From: Arsenophonus melophagi
Lineage (GTDB): Bacteria > Pseudomonadota > Gammaproteobacteria > Enterobacterales > Enterobacteriaceae
Direction: 5' to 3'
Assembly: GCA_032378655.1 (NCBI GenBank)
Contig: JAVYJS010000013.1
Location: 1 to 31,935, forward strand
DNA: 31,935 bases
The number at the start of each line of letters is the position of its first letter. Positions within the stretch are counted from its first letter, which is position 1. Under the pieces are notes generated by a model. That model was not told the origin of the DNA, made no database searches, and was given only the letters and a program-made list of their open reading frames with translations. Positions 7,376 to 15,203 of the stretch are shown here, one piece after another. The translations under genes and the position numbers were made by a program.

Positions 7376-8170
7376 TTATGTATTGATTAATTTTCTAGAA
7401 AGCATGACTTCTTCTTTTCGTAATGTGAAAATTTCACAGCCGTCATCTGTGACAGCTACAGTATGTTCATACTGGGCTGACCATCCTCGATCTTTTGTTT
7501 TTACTGTCCAACCATCTTTCATCATTCGAATACGGTGATCGCCGCTATTTATCATCGGTTCAATAGTAAATGTCATACCTTTTTGTAGTATTATACCGCC
7601 GTCATCAGCATCATAATGTAATACTTTTGGTTCTTCATGAAAAACTTGACCAATTCCATGCCCACAATATTCACGCACGATAGAAAAATGATGTTTTTCA
7701 ATAAATTGCTGAATTACCTGACCTATCATGCGTAAGCGAATACCAGGTTGGATGATTTTTAAAGCAAGATAAAGGCTTTCTTGTGTTATCTTACATAACC
7801 GTTCACCTTGAATAGTTGGTTGGCCAACAATAAACATTTTAGAAGTATCGCCATGGAAGCCATTTTTAATAATGGCAACATCAATATTAATAATATCACC
7901 TTCTTTTAAGATTTTTTTATCACTAGGAATACCGTGGCATACAACATCATTAACAGAAGTACAAATAGAATTAGGAAATCCATAGTAATTTAAACAAGCA
8001 GGAATAGCTTGCTGTTTTTCAACAATATGCGAGTAACAAATACGATCAAGTTTTCCTGTGGAAACACCAGCCTTTATATAAGGCTCAATCATTTCTAAGA
8101 CTTCTGCAGCTAAACGTCCGGCGATACGCATTTTCTGAATATCCTCTTCTGTTTTAATTGAAATCGTCAT
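7376..8170 (-). CDS. map: Type I methionine aminopeptidase
   Basis: Removes the initiator methionine from nascent proteins; a cytosolic dinuclear metal enzyme. From the ATG at 8170 the protein is MTISIKTEEDIQKM..., 264 residues, the E. coli length. A GGAG Shine-Dalgarno (minus strand, 8180-8183) lies 9 nt before this ATG. The longer frame starting at 8185 would overlap that site, so 8170 is preferred. Metal ligands of the family are visible: the Asp of NIDVAI, GFHGDTSKMF, EYCGHGIG with its His, FTIEPM with its Glu, and the Glu of SAQYEHT. It is divergent from rpsB, as in E. coli. Downstream, glnD has vanished and dapD and yaeH are relics. Confidence 0.96.
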   Translation of the reverse strand: MTISIKTEEDIQKMRIAGRLAAEVLEMIEPYIKAGVSTGKLDRICYSHIVEKQQAIPACLNYYGFPNSICTSVNDVVCHGIPSDKKILKEGDIINIDVAIIKNGFHGDTSKMFIVGQPTIQGERLCKITQESLYLALKIIQPGIRLRMIGQVIQQFIEKHHFSIVREYCGHGIGQVFHEEPKVLHYDADDGGIILQKGMTFTIEPMINSGDHRIRMMKDGWTVKTKDRGWSAQYEHTVAVTDDGCEIFTLRKEEVMLSRKLINT

Positions 8171-8669
8171 GAATTTTTTCTCCATGTATATTCATGCAAG
8201 TGACTTGGATACACTTTTCGATCAAGGTTGTTAATTATTTATATTTAACAATTAAATATAAATAATATGCACTGCTAATTATGTCAGCAGTAAAGCGTTA
8301 TTAGGTCAAATAACGCTTCATAATATCAGTTTTATAAATATAAAACTGCATAAAAGTATATTAGATTACTGTAAATGGCACTCTTTCATTAGCCATAAAA
8401 TGGTAAAACATTCTTATAAAGAATCTTGTACATGGCTATATAAATATAGCTATATTGAATTTTATTCAATTATATGAACTTAGTGAAGATATATAACTAT
8501 TTGTGGTTTTTTAGCTTTTTTTGTGGTAAAAACCACAAATAGTTATATATGCATATATATTTAATATAGAAAACTGTAGATGTAACTCTACATAAACTTA
8601 ATAGTATTATTATCATGTACTGATCTTCGAAGGTATAAATAAAATTTATTAAAAATATAGAGGTTTGTA
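8171..8669. other. Divergent map/rpsB intergenic region with several hairpins
   Basis: This 499-bp region must hold the start signals for map (left) and rpsB (right). Perfect hairpins: 8234-8247 with 8253-8266 (14-nt arms), 8293-8302 with 8309-8318 (10-nt arms, AAGCGTTATT), and the long one at 8489-8550. In E. coli the rpsB leader is long and structured; whether the S2-binding leader motif survives here I cannot tell by eye. No coding content was seen. Confidence 0.6.
8489..8550. repeat. Perfect inverted repeat in the rpsB upstream region, 23-bp arms
   Basis: Arms 8489-8511 and 8528-8550 pair perfectly (ATATATAACTATTTGTGG and onward) around a 16-nt loop that itself repeats TTTTTGTGGT. It ends 119 nt before the rpsB start. 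If transcribed it would form a stable leader hairpin. It could equally be a terminator or one of the local palindromes seen in other spacers. Confidence 0.9.
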
Positions 8670-9395
8670 ATGACAACTGTTTCTATGCGCGAAATGCTGC
8701 AGGCTGGCGTTCATTTTGGTCACCAAACTCGTTACTGGAATCCAAAGATGAAAGCTTATATCTTTGGTGTATGTAACAAAGTACATATTATTAATTTAGA
8801 AAAAACGCTTCCTATGTTTAATAGGGCATTATCTGAATTAACTGAAATTGCATCACGAAAAGGCAAAATTCTATTTGTTGGTACCAAACGCGGCACAAGC
8901 GAAGCTATACAAGAAGCGGCCAATAGTTGTGATCAGTATTTCGTAAATCACCGTTGGCTAGGTGGCATGCTGACTAACTGGAAAACAGTTCGTCAGTCTA
9001 TTAAGCGCCTAAAAGATTTAGAAACACAGTCACAAGATGGTACTTTTCATAAGTTAACTAAAAAAGAAGCATTGATACGTATCCGTGAGCTTAATAAACT
9101 AAAAAATAGTTTAGGTGGCATTAAAGAGATGGGCGGTTTACCTGATGCTTTATTTGTAGTTGATGCGGAACATGAGGATATTGCTATTAAAGAAGCAAAT
9201 AATCTAGGTATTCCTGTATTTGCAATTGTTGACACGAATTCTGATCCAGATGGTGTTGATTACATTATTCCGGGTAATGATGACGCGATCCGTGCGGTTA
9301 AATTATACCTTAATGCTGTTGCTAAAGCTGTGCGTAAAGGTCGCTTTAAAGATCAGGCAATTAAACTAGAAGAAAATATAATAGAGATTGAATAA
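8670..9395 (+). CDS. rpsB: 30S ribosomal protein S2
   Basis: Encodes 241 residues, the E. coli S2 length. S2 sits on the back of the 30S subunit between head and body and is needed for bS1 binding. The sequence shows the S2 signatures MREMLQAGVHFGHQTRYWNP near the N-terminus, FVNHRWLGGMLTNW in the first third and NLGIPVFAIVDTNSDPD later. The inserted coiled-coil is the KRLKDLE...LTKKEALIRIREL stretch. Shine-Dalgarno AGAGG precedes the ATG. It is the first gene of the conserved rpsB-tsf pair, with an unusual repetitive palindrome in the gap to tsf. Confidence 0.98.
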   Translation: MTTVSMREMLQAGVHFGHQTRYWNPKMKAYIFGVCNKVHIINLEKTLPMFNRALSELTEIASRKGKILFVGTKRGTSEAIQEAANSCDQYFVNHRWLGGMLTNWKTVRQSIKRLKDLETQSQDGTFHKLTKKEALIRIRELNKLKNSLGGIKEMGGLPDALFVVDAEHEDIAIKEANNLGIPVFAIVDTNSDPDGVDYIIPGNDDAIRAVKLYLNAVAKAVRKGRFKDQAIKLEENIIEIE

Positions 9396-9410
9396 AAATG
9401 CAAACTCTTT

Positions 9411-9466
9411 GTTAACCACATAACCACATAACCACGGTTATGTGGTTATGTGGTTATGTGGTTAAC
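9411..9466. repeat. Perfect palindrome built from 8-bp tandem units, rpsB-tsf gap
   Basis: Arms of 25 nt, 9411-9435 and 9442-9466, around GGTTAT. Each arm consists of iterated units (TAACCACA on the left, TGTGGTTA on the right), bounded by GTTAAC on both ends. The 8-nt period lets the hairpin fold in several slipped registers. It starts 15 nt after the rpsB stop. E. coli also has a partial terminator between rpsB and tsf, so this may set the S2:EF-Ts ratio, but no T-run follows. Confidence 0.92.
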
Positions 9467-9544
9467 ACTTACAATCTATTAGTTGTAGAGTTGTATTAGT
9501 GCATTTTACTTATTAAAATAAGTATTATCTAATGGGCTAGTTAC

Positions 9545-9560
9545 CCCTCTAGATAGAGGG
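9545..9560 (+). promoter_or_regulatory. Small hairpin abutting the tsf ribosome binding site
   Basis: CCCTCT (9545-9550), loop AGAT, AGAGGG (9555-9560). The right arm overlaps the beginning of the purine-rich GAGGGAGG (9556-9563), which is the tsf Shine-Dalgarno, so folding would partly hide it. It is a short stem, and its regulatory relevance is inference. Confidence 0.4.
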
Positions 9561-9573
9561 AGGAATAAATTAC

Positions 9574-10383
9574 ATGTCTGGCATTACCACTACTTTAATA
9601 AAAGTGCTGCGCGAACGAACAGGTGCAGGTATTATGGAATGTAAAAAAGCGCTTGTTGAAGCTAATGGGAATATTAAATTAGCCATTGATAATATGCGTA
9701 AATCAGGAAAAACAAATGCGATTAAAAAAGCCAATCGTATTGCTACTGAAGGTGTGATCATGGCAAAAGTTTCTGCTAATGGCAACTTTGGTGTATTACT
9801 TGAATTAAATTGTGAAACAGATTTTGTAACTAAAGATGTCAGCTTCATTGAATTTGGTAATGAGGTCTTGAAGGCTGTTATGGCAAATCAATCTCTCAAT
9901 ATAGATGATTTAAAGAAAAAATTTGAAGAACAACGTACAGCAATCATAACTAAAATGGGTGAAAATATCAATTTGCGCCGAGTTGCGATATTAGAGGGCA
10001 AAAAAATTGGATGTTATTTACATGGCGTTCGAATTGGAGTTCTTGTGTCTGCTGATAGTGCCGATGATGAGCTTATAAAACATATTGCTATGCACATTGC
10101 AGCGAGCAACCCTGAATATGTTACACCAGATGATGTACGAGCTGATGTGATCGCTCATGAGCGTCAAATTCAATTAGATATTGCCATAAAATCTGGTAAG
10201 CCGGATAAAATCGCTGAAAAAATGGTTGCTGGTCGCATAAATAAGTTTACTGCTGGAATCTCTTTAACCGGTCAACAATTTGTTATGGATCCAAGCAAAA
10301 CAGTTGGCATGCTATTAAAAGAGAAAAATACAACAGTGACTCATTTTATCCGTTTTGCAGTTGGTGAAGGTATTGTAAAGTAG
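9574..10383 (+). CDS. tsf: Elongation factor Ts, C-terminally shortened
   Basis: EF-Ts is the nucleotide exchange factor that regenerates EF-Tu-GTP. The N-terminal UBA-like domain carries LRERTGAGIMECKKAL. The core has the TDFV motif (NCETDFVTKD) that inserts near the EF-Tu nucleotide site. The dimerisation region includes HIAMHIAASNPEYV, followed by SLTGQQFVMDPSKTVG. It is 269 residues against 283 in E. coli. The protein stops at VGEGIVK, so the last ~14 residues that form the C-terminal module helix contacting EF-Tu are missing. The next codons after the TAG (Q-V-I-F-Y) faintly resemble the lost V-E-T-D-F, which suggests a nonsense mutation rather than a different ancestral end. A strong Shine-Dalgarno GGAGG lies at 9559-9563. 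Confidence 0.96.
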   Translation: MSGITTTLIKVLRERTGAGIMECKKALVEANGNIKLAIDNMRKSGKTNAIKKANRIATEGVIMAKVSANGNFGVLLELNCETDFVTKDVSFIEFGNEVLKAVMANQSLNIDDLKKKFEEQRTAIITKMGENINLRRVAILEGKKIGCYLHGVRIGVLVSADSADDELIKHIAMHIAASNPEYVTPDDVRADVIAHERQIQLDIAIKSGKPDKIAEKMVAGRINKFTAGISLTGQQFVMDPSKTVGMLLKEKNTTVTHFIRFAVGEGIVK

Positions 10384-10433
10384 CAAGTAATTTTCTATTG
10401 AAAACAATAATTATTAAAGAGTAATAGTAATTA

Positions 10434-10467
10434 ATAAACATAACCGCCTATTGGCGGTTATGTTTAT
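10434..10467 (+). terminator. Probable tsf terminator
   Basis: Perfect 15-nt arms (10434-10448 and 10453-10467) with core AACCGCC/GGCGGTT, loop TATT and T-rich 3' side. It lies 51 nt after the tsf stop, before the separately led pyrH. Confidence 0.75.
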
Positions 10468-10670
10468 CTTGTTATATTCTTACTAACTTATTAAATGCAG
10501 CATCTATTCATGCAAAAAATTCATGAATATATTGAAGCTTGAATTACCTGTTAACTTAAATATTAATTAAAGAAATAAAATAAAGAAATAATCAATCAAT
10601 AGTTTATATGCAAACTATTAACTTAGAATTTTAATTCTATAATCATTTATCTTCTCAGGATGACTAGATC

Positions 10671-11399
10671 ATGGCAAGTAATAAAAAACCAGTATATCAA
10701 CGTATCTTGCTTAAGTTCAGTGGTGAAGCTCTGCAAGGCTCAGAAGCATTTGGTATCGACGCAAGTCTTTTAGATTTTATAGCAAAAGAAATTAAGGATC
10801 TAGTAGAATTAGCAATACAGGTTGGAGTTGTTATAGGTGGTGGCAATCTCTTTCGTGGTGTAGGATTAGCTGAATCTGGGATGAATCGTGTTGTTGGCGA
10901 TCATATGGGTATGCTAGCAACAGTAATGAATGGATTAGCCATGCGCGATGCTCTTCATCGTGCGTATATTAATGCCAGGCTAATGTCAGCAATACCATTA
11001 AATGGTGTATGTGATAATTATAGTTGGGCTGAAGCCATTAGTTTGCTTCGTAATGGAAGAGTTGTTATTTTCTCAGCAGGAACTGGTAATCCTTTTTTTA
11101 CAACTGATTCAGCAGCTTGTTTACGTGGTATTGAAATTGGAGCTGATGTTGTTTTAAAAGCCACTAAAGTTGACGGAGTCTATTCTGCTGATCCATCAAC
11201 AAGTTCAGATGCAGTTTTTTATGATAAATTAACTTATCAAGATGTACTAGAGCGTGAATTAAAAGTTATGGATTTATCAGCGTTTACTTTAGCCAGAGAC
11301 AATAATTTACCGATTCGTGTTTTTAACATGAAAAAAGCAGGTGCGTTACGTCGGATTATAATGGGTGAAAATGAAGGTACATTAATTTCACGTGATTAA
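10671..11399 (+). CDS. pyrH: UMP kinase
   Basis: Phosphorylates UMP to UDP in pyrimidine nucleotide synthesis; bacterial hexameric amino-acid-kinase fold, unlike eukaryotic UMP/CMP kinases. It has 242 residues (E. coli 241). Visible family elements: N-terminal LLKFSGEALQG (phosphate-binding Lys and SGE), VIGGGNLFRG, GDHMGMLATVMNGLAM for UMP binding, FSAGTGNPFFTTDSAA, and the nucleotide-side KATKVDGVYSADP. Its place between tsf and frr is the E. coli order. The 287-nt gap from tsf contains the tsf terminator, so pyrH probably has its own promoter. Confidence 0.97.
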   Translation: MASNKKPVYQRILLKFSGEALQGSEAFGIDASLLDFIAKEIKDLVELAIQVGVVIGGGNLFRGVGLAESGMNRVVGDHMGMLATVMNGLAMRDALHRAYINARLMSAIPLNGVCDNYSWAEAISLLRNGRVVIFSAGTGNPFFTTDSAACLRGIEIGADVVLKATKVDGVYSADPSTSSDAVFYDKLTYQDVLERELKVMDLSAFTLARDNNLPIRVFNMKKAGALRRIIMGENEGTLISRD

Positions 11400-11473
11400 T
11401 TTGTTGAAAATTATTAAATTGAATGATCAATTATAACCTAGCTTGTTATAAGCAAGCTACTAAGGATTTAGAT

Positions 11474-12031
11474 GTGATTAATGCAATTAAAAAAGATGCA
11501 CAAGAGCGTATGGAAAAAAGCATTGAAGCATTTAAGGGTCAAATTAGTAAAGTGCGTACTGGCCGTGCATCGCCAAGTTTATTGGATGGTATATTCGTTA
11601 AATACTACGGTTCTATGACGCCCTTACGTCAATTAGCAAATATTACTGCTGAAGATTCACGCACCCTTTCTATCACTGTGTTTGATCACACTTTAGCACA
11701 AGCAGTGGAAAAAGCCATTATTGCATCAGATCTTGGTCTTAATCCTTACTCATCAGGATCCGTAATACGGGTTCCATTACCTTTGTTAACGGAAGACAGA
11801 CGTAAGAATTTAATCAAAATTGTACGTCATGATGCTGAACATAGTCGTGTTTCTATTCGTAATGTACGTCGTGACGCGAATGATAAAATCAAGTCTTTAT
11901 TAAAAGATAAAGTTATTCGTGATGATGATGAACGTCGTATACAAGAAGCCATTCAAAAGCTAACCGATAACTTTATTAAAAAAGTTGATGAACTTTTGGA
12001 GAAAAAAGAACAAGAATTAATAGAATTTTAA
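11474..12031 (+). CDS. frr: Ribosome recycling factor (GTG start)
   Basis: Splits post-termination ribosomes together with EF-G. From the GTG at 11474 the protein is (M)INAIKKDAQERMEKSIEAF..., 185 residues, exactly the E. coli length. TAAGGA at 11461-11466 gives a Shine-Dalgarno with 7-nt spacing. An ATG at 11423 in the same frame would add 17 residues without homology and has no clear ribosome binding site, so I reject it. Family signatures include KVRTGRASPSLLDG, the domain II segment YYGSMTPLRQLA, SDLGLNPYSSG, and the long C-terminal helices NVRRDANDKIKSLLKD...QEAIQKLTD. Confidence 0.95.
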   Translation: MINAIKKDAQERMEKSIEAFKGQISKVRTGRASPSLLDGIFVKYYGSMTPLRQLANITAEDSRTLSITVFDHTLAQAVEKAIIASDLGLNPYSSGSVIRVPLPLLTEDRRKNLIKIVRHDAEHSRVSIRNVRRDANDKIKSLLKDKVIRDDDERRIQEAIQKLTDNFIKKVDELLEKKEQELIEF

Positions 12032-12159
12032 ACAGATTTAGCCTGAAAATAAAGCTGTACTGCTATATAGCAATTTATTGTATTATTATTTTGTCAAATT
12101 TATCGATCTATTTGATGCTATGCTATCAAATAGCAGCTGTATGGCTTTAGTCTTTTAAA

Positions 12160-12211
12160 TTACATAGTAGAGTATAATATCTTCATTACATAGTAGAGCA
12201 TAAATATCACA
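12160..12211 (+). repeat. 26-bp imperfect tandem duplication carrying a -10-like box, upstream of dxr
   Basis: TTACATAGTAGAG occurs at 12160-12172 and again at 12186-12198, each followed by a similar ATAA...TATC tail. The second copy runs right up to the dxr ATG (12212). The first copy contains a consensus -10 hexamer TATAAT at 12173-12178, which the second copy has lost (CATAAA). No good -35 is visible, so a dxr promoter here is possible but unproven. The duplicated sequence has no Shine-Dalgarno. Confidence 0.6.
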
Positions 12212-13414
12212 ATGATACGCCTAACCATTTTAGGCTCAACGGGCTCAATTGGCAAAACGACACTCTCAATAGTCAAAAACCATCCAGAAAAATTTGCAAT
12301 AATCGCATTAGTGGCAAATAAAAATGTCTCCATTATGGTTCAGCAATGTTTGACATTTCAGCCACAATATGCTGCTTTGTCTGATAAAAAATCAGCCAAT
12401 AAACTCAGGAGCATACTAAATCAACAAGGATGTAAAACTAAAATTTTAGAAGGTCAACAGGGAGTTTGTGAGCTAGCATCACTAGATGATGTTGATCAAG
12501 TTATGTCTGCGATTACTGGTATCGCAGGTTTAATACCAACACTCGCTGCAATTCGTCAAGGAAAACGTATTTTATTAGCCAATAAAGAATCACTGATTAC
12601 TAGTGGTCAGTTGTTTTTTGCGGAAATTAAAAAATATGGAGCTCAAGTACTTCCTATTGATAGTGAACATAATGCAATATTTCAAAGTTTACCTATTGCA
12701 GTTCAATGTAATTTAGGTTTTGCTAATCTTGAGCAACACGGAATCACTCGAATAGTATTAACTGGTTCTGGCGGTCCTTTTCGTGAACTTCCTCTTTCTG
12801 CTCTGAAGAACATCACTCCTAATGAAGCTTGTAATCATCCTAATTGGTCGATGGGGCGTAAAATTTCCGTAGATTCAGCAACGATGATGAATAAAGGGCT
12901 TGAATATATTGAAGCACGGCATTTCTTTAATGCCTCAATTAAACAATTGGAAGTTATTATTCATCCACAATCTGTTATTCATTCTATGGTACGTTATCAA
13001 GATGGTAGTATTATTGCTCAATTAGGTACACCTGATATGAGAATACCAATTACTTATAGTATGGCTTATCCGGATCGCATTCTTTCAGGTGCGAAAATGC
13101 TTGATTTTAATAAACTAACTTCATTAACTTTTATTGCACCAGATTACCAACGTTATCCCTGTTTAAAATTAGCAATTGATGCTTGTCATCAAGGGCAAGC
13201 ATCAACCACAATTTTAAATGCTGCAAATGAAGTCTCTGTAGCCGCATTTTTAGAGGGCAAGCTTCGATTTACAGACATTGAGCAAGTAAATTTTAATATA
13301 GTAGAAAAATTGAATGTAGCTGAGCCTAATAGCATTGATTCTATTTTATCGATTGATAATGAAGCACGTCACATGGCAATGCATTATATTAAAAAATTAG
13401 CTACCTTTTATTAA
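12212..13414 (+). CDS. dxr: 1-deoxy-D-xylulose 5-phosphate reductoisomerase
   Basis: Converts DXP to methylerythritol 4-phosphate with NADPH, the committed step of the non-mevalonate isoprenoid pathway that supplies UppS. It has 400 residues (E. coli 398). NADPH-binding GSTGSIG lies at residues 8-14. LLANKESL is present. The metal-binding DSEHNAIFQ follows, then the substrate loop TGSGGPFRE, HPNWSMGRKISVDSATMMNKGLE and HPQSVIHSMV. The Trp of HPNW and the acidic ligands are retained, so it should be active. No clear Shine-Dalgarno precedes the ATG; a 26-bp tandem duplication occupies that site. Confidence 0.97.
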   Translation: MIRLTILGSTGSIGKTTLSIVKNHPEKFAIIALVANKNVSIMVQQCLTFQPQYAALSDKKSANKLRSILNQQGCKTKILEGQQGVCELASLDDVDQVMSAITGIAGLIPTLAAIRQGKRILLANKESLITSGQLFFAEIKKYGAQVLPIDSEHNAIFQSLPIAVQCNLGFANLEQHGITRIVLTGSGGPFRELPLSALKNITPNEACNHPNWSMGRKISVDSATMMNKGLEYIEARHFFNASIKQLEVIIHPQSVIHSMVRYQDGSIIAQLGTPDMRIPITYSMAYPDRILSGAKMLDFNKLTSLTFIAPDYQRYPCLKLAIDACHQGQASTTILNAANEVSVAAFLEGKLRFTDIEQVNFNIVEKLNVAEPNSIDSILSIDNEARHMAMHYIKKLATFY

Positions 13415-13571
13415 AGGGTATTTAGGTACTTCAATAAATAAATTGAGCAATGAATTCATTAGTAAATATGAAAATTGTTTCAATTTATCTTCAGTAATTT
13501 TACTTGGTTATCCAAAAAAAATCATTAAGTGCAATGGCAATGGTTACTTATAGTAAAGGAACTTTTTTGGC

Positions 13572-14312
13572 ATGATACGGATGTATGATAATAGCTTACA
13601 AAAACGCATTCCAAATCATGTTGCTATTATTATGGATGGCAATGGACGTTGGGCGAAACTACATGGAAAATTAAGAATGAAGGGACATCAAGCAGGAACA
13701 GAAGCAGTAAAAAAAGTAGTGAAATTTGCTGTTAAAAATGATATTCAGTTTTTAACGCTATATGCATTTAGTAGTGAAAATTGGAGCCGTCCAGAGATTG
13801 AAGTAAGTGCTTTAATGGAGCTTTTTGCTTTGTTTCTGGATGATGAAGTTAAAAACTTAAACATTCATAATATTAAATTAAATATCTTTGGCGATATTAG
13901 TCAATTTAAACCTTCATTACAAAATCGTATTAAAAACGCCATTGCGTTAACTGCAAAAAACACTGGACTAAAGCTCAACATTGCTGCTAATTATGGTGGT
14001 CGTTGGGATATTGCCAATGCAATGCGACTGATTGCTGAAAAAGTTAAAGCTGGTGTATTATTACCAAAAAATATTAATGAAAATATAATAAATGAGTTTA
14101 TTAGTCTTCATGAGCAACCAACTGTTGATTTAGTGATTAGAACTGGTAAAGAATATCGCATTAGTAATTTTCTTTTATGGCAGATTGCTTACGCTGAATT
14201 TTATTTTACTGATGTGCTATGGCCCGATTTTGATGAGGATGCTTTTAGCAGTGCAATTCTTGCCTTTAATCAACGTGAACGGCGTTTTGGTAACTCCAAA
14301 CCGGATGATTGA
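13572..14312 (+). CDS. uppS: Undecaprenyl pyrophosphate synthase
   Basis: Cis-prenyltransferase adding isopentenyl units to farnesyl diphosphate, giving the C55 carrier for cell-wall synthesis. It has 246 residues (E. coli 253). Catalytic Asp22 lies in HVAIIMDGNGRWAK. LTLYAFSSENWSRP, LNIAANYGGRWDI and the C-terminal VDLVIRTG...RISNFLLWQIAYAEFYF are all present. One change stands out: the usual RTGGE reads RTGKE. An alternative ATG three codons downstream (13581) cannot be excluded. It ends just before cdsA, with the same order as E. coli. Confidence 0.97.
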   Translation: MIRMYDNSLQKRIPNHVAIIMDGNGRWAKLHGKLRMKGHQAGTEAVKKVVKFAVKNDIQFLTLYAFSSENWSRPEIEVSALMELFALFLDDEVKNLNIHNIKLNIFGDISQFKPSLQNRIKNAIALTAKNTGLKLNIAANYGGRWDIANAMRLIAEKVKAGVLLPKNINENIINEFISLHEQPTVDLVIRTGKEYRISNFLLWQIAYAEFYFTDVLWPDFDEDAFSSAILAFNQRERRFGNSKPDD

Positions 14313-14333
14313 TCATAAATAATAGGAGTGTTT

Positions 14334-15194
14334 TTGCTGTACTTAAAGTATCGTATCGTTACATCCAGTATTCTTGTTTTATTAGTTATAGCTGCAGTTT
14401 TTTTATTGCCACTTCGTTTATTTGGTTATGTTACCATTTTTGTTTGTTCTTTAGCTGCTTGGGAATGGAGCCAATTTCTTGGCTGGACAGAGCAAATAAA
14501 ACGAATTATATGTTCTATTGTATTTTTCATTTATTTATTAATTTTACAATCGTACTTTCAGGATCTTCATCAATTAAGAGAAGAACCTTTGATTATGTAT
14601 ATACTATTATCTGGATTGGTTTGGTGGTTAGTGGCAATAATATTAGTTGTAATTTTTCCTAAATTTTCTTCATTTTGGTCTCGGTCAGTAATTTTAAAAA
14701 TTTTATGCGGTGTTTTAACTATTGTACCTTTTTATTGTGGCATGATGCTCTTAAAAAGCATTGACTATCATATTAATCATTTTTTAGGCTCCTGGAGGTT
14801 GTTGTATGTAATGCTGTTAGTTTGGAGCTTAGATACTGGTGCTTATGTTTTTGGTCATTTATTTGGTAAACACAAATTAGCAGAAAATATTTCTCCTAAT
14901 AAAACGTTTGAGGGGATGCTGGGAGGTATTGTAACAGCGGGTGTTATTGCCTGGATATTTATTTTATTTATGCCTGATGTATTGCTATCGAAGAATTTAC
15001 TATTGTGTTCTGTTATTGTGATTATTATATCTATTTTTGGTGATTTAACAGAAAGTATGTTCAAACGGCAATCTGGTATGAAAGATAGCAGTCATTTAAT
15101 TCCAGGGCATGGTGGTATATTAGATCGAATTGATAGTTTAACAGCAGCTGTACCTGTTTTTGCAGGATTAACATTGTTATTTTTTAGTTTTTAA
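14334..15194 (+). CDS. cdsA: Phosphatidate cytidylyltransferase (CDP-diglyceride synthase)
   Basis: Makes CDP-diacylglycerol from phosphatidate and CTP for phospholipid synthesis; a multi-pass inner-membrane protein. Hydrophobic segments span most of the chain. The C-terminal signature SMFKRQSGMKDSSHLIPGHG followed by GILDRIDS is complete, preceded by WSLDTGAYVFG. No ATG exists near the N-terminus. An AGGAG at 14324-14328 fits a TTG at 14334 (286 residues, E. coli 285). A GTG at 14328 would overlap the ribosome binding site, so it is less likely although it gives the longest frame. It lies 21 bp after uppS. Confidence 0.94.
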   Translation: MLYLKYRIVTSSILVLLVIAAVFLLPLRLFGYVTIFVCSLAAWEWSQFLGWTEQIKRIICSIVFFIYLLILQSYFQDLHQLREEPLIMYILLSGLVWWLVAIILVVIFPKFSSFWSRSVILKILCGVLTIVPFYCGMMLLKSIDYHINHFLGSWRLLYVMLLVWSLDTGAYVFGHLFGKHKLAENISPNKTFEGMLGGIVTAGVIAWIFILFMPDVLLSKNLLLCSVIVIIISIFGDLTESMFKRQSGMKDSSHLIPGHGGILDRIDSLTAAVPVFAGLTLLFFSF

Positions 15195-15203
15195 GGTAAA
15201 AAC

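Noticed and set aside
9411..9466. Cluster of DnaA-box-like TGTGGTTAT units, possible origin
   Set aside because: Units differ from TGTGGATAA at key positions, and there is no adjacent unwinding region or origin gene neighbourhood.
14309..14662. 117-codon frame overlapping cdsA
   Set aside because: Out-of-frame shadow of the well-supported cdsA gene.
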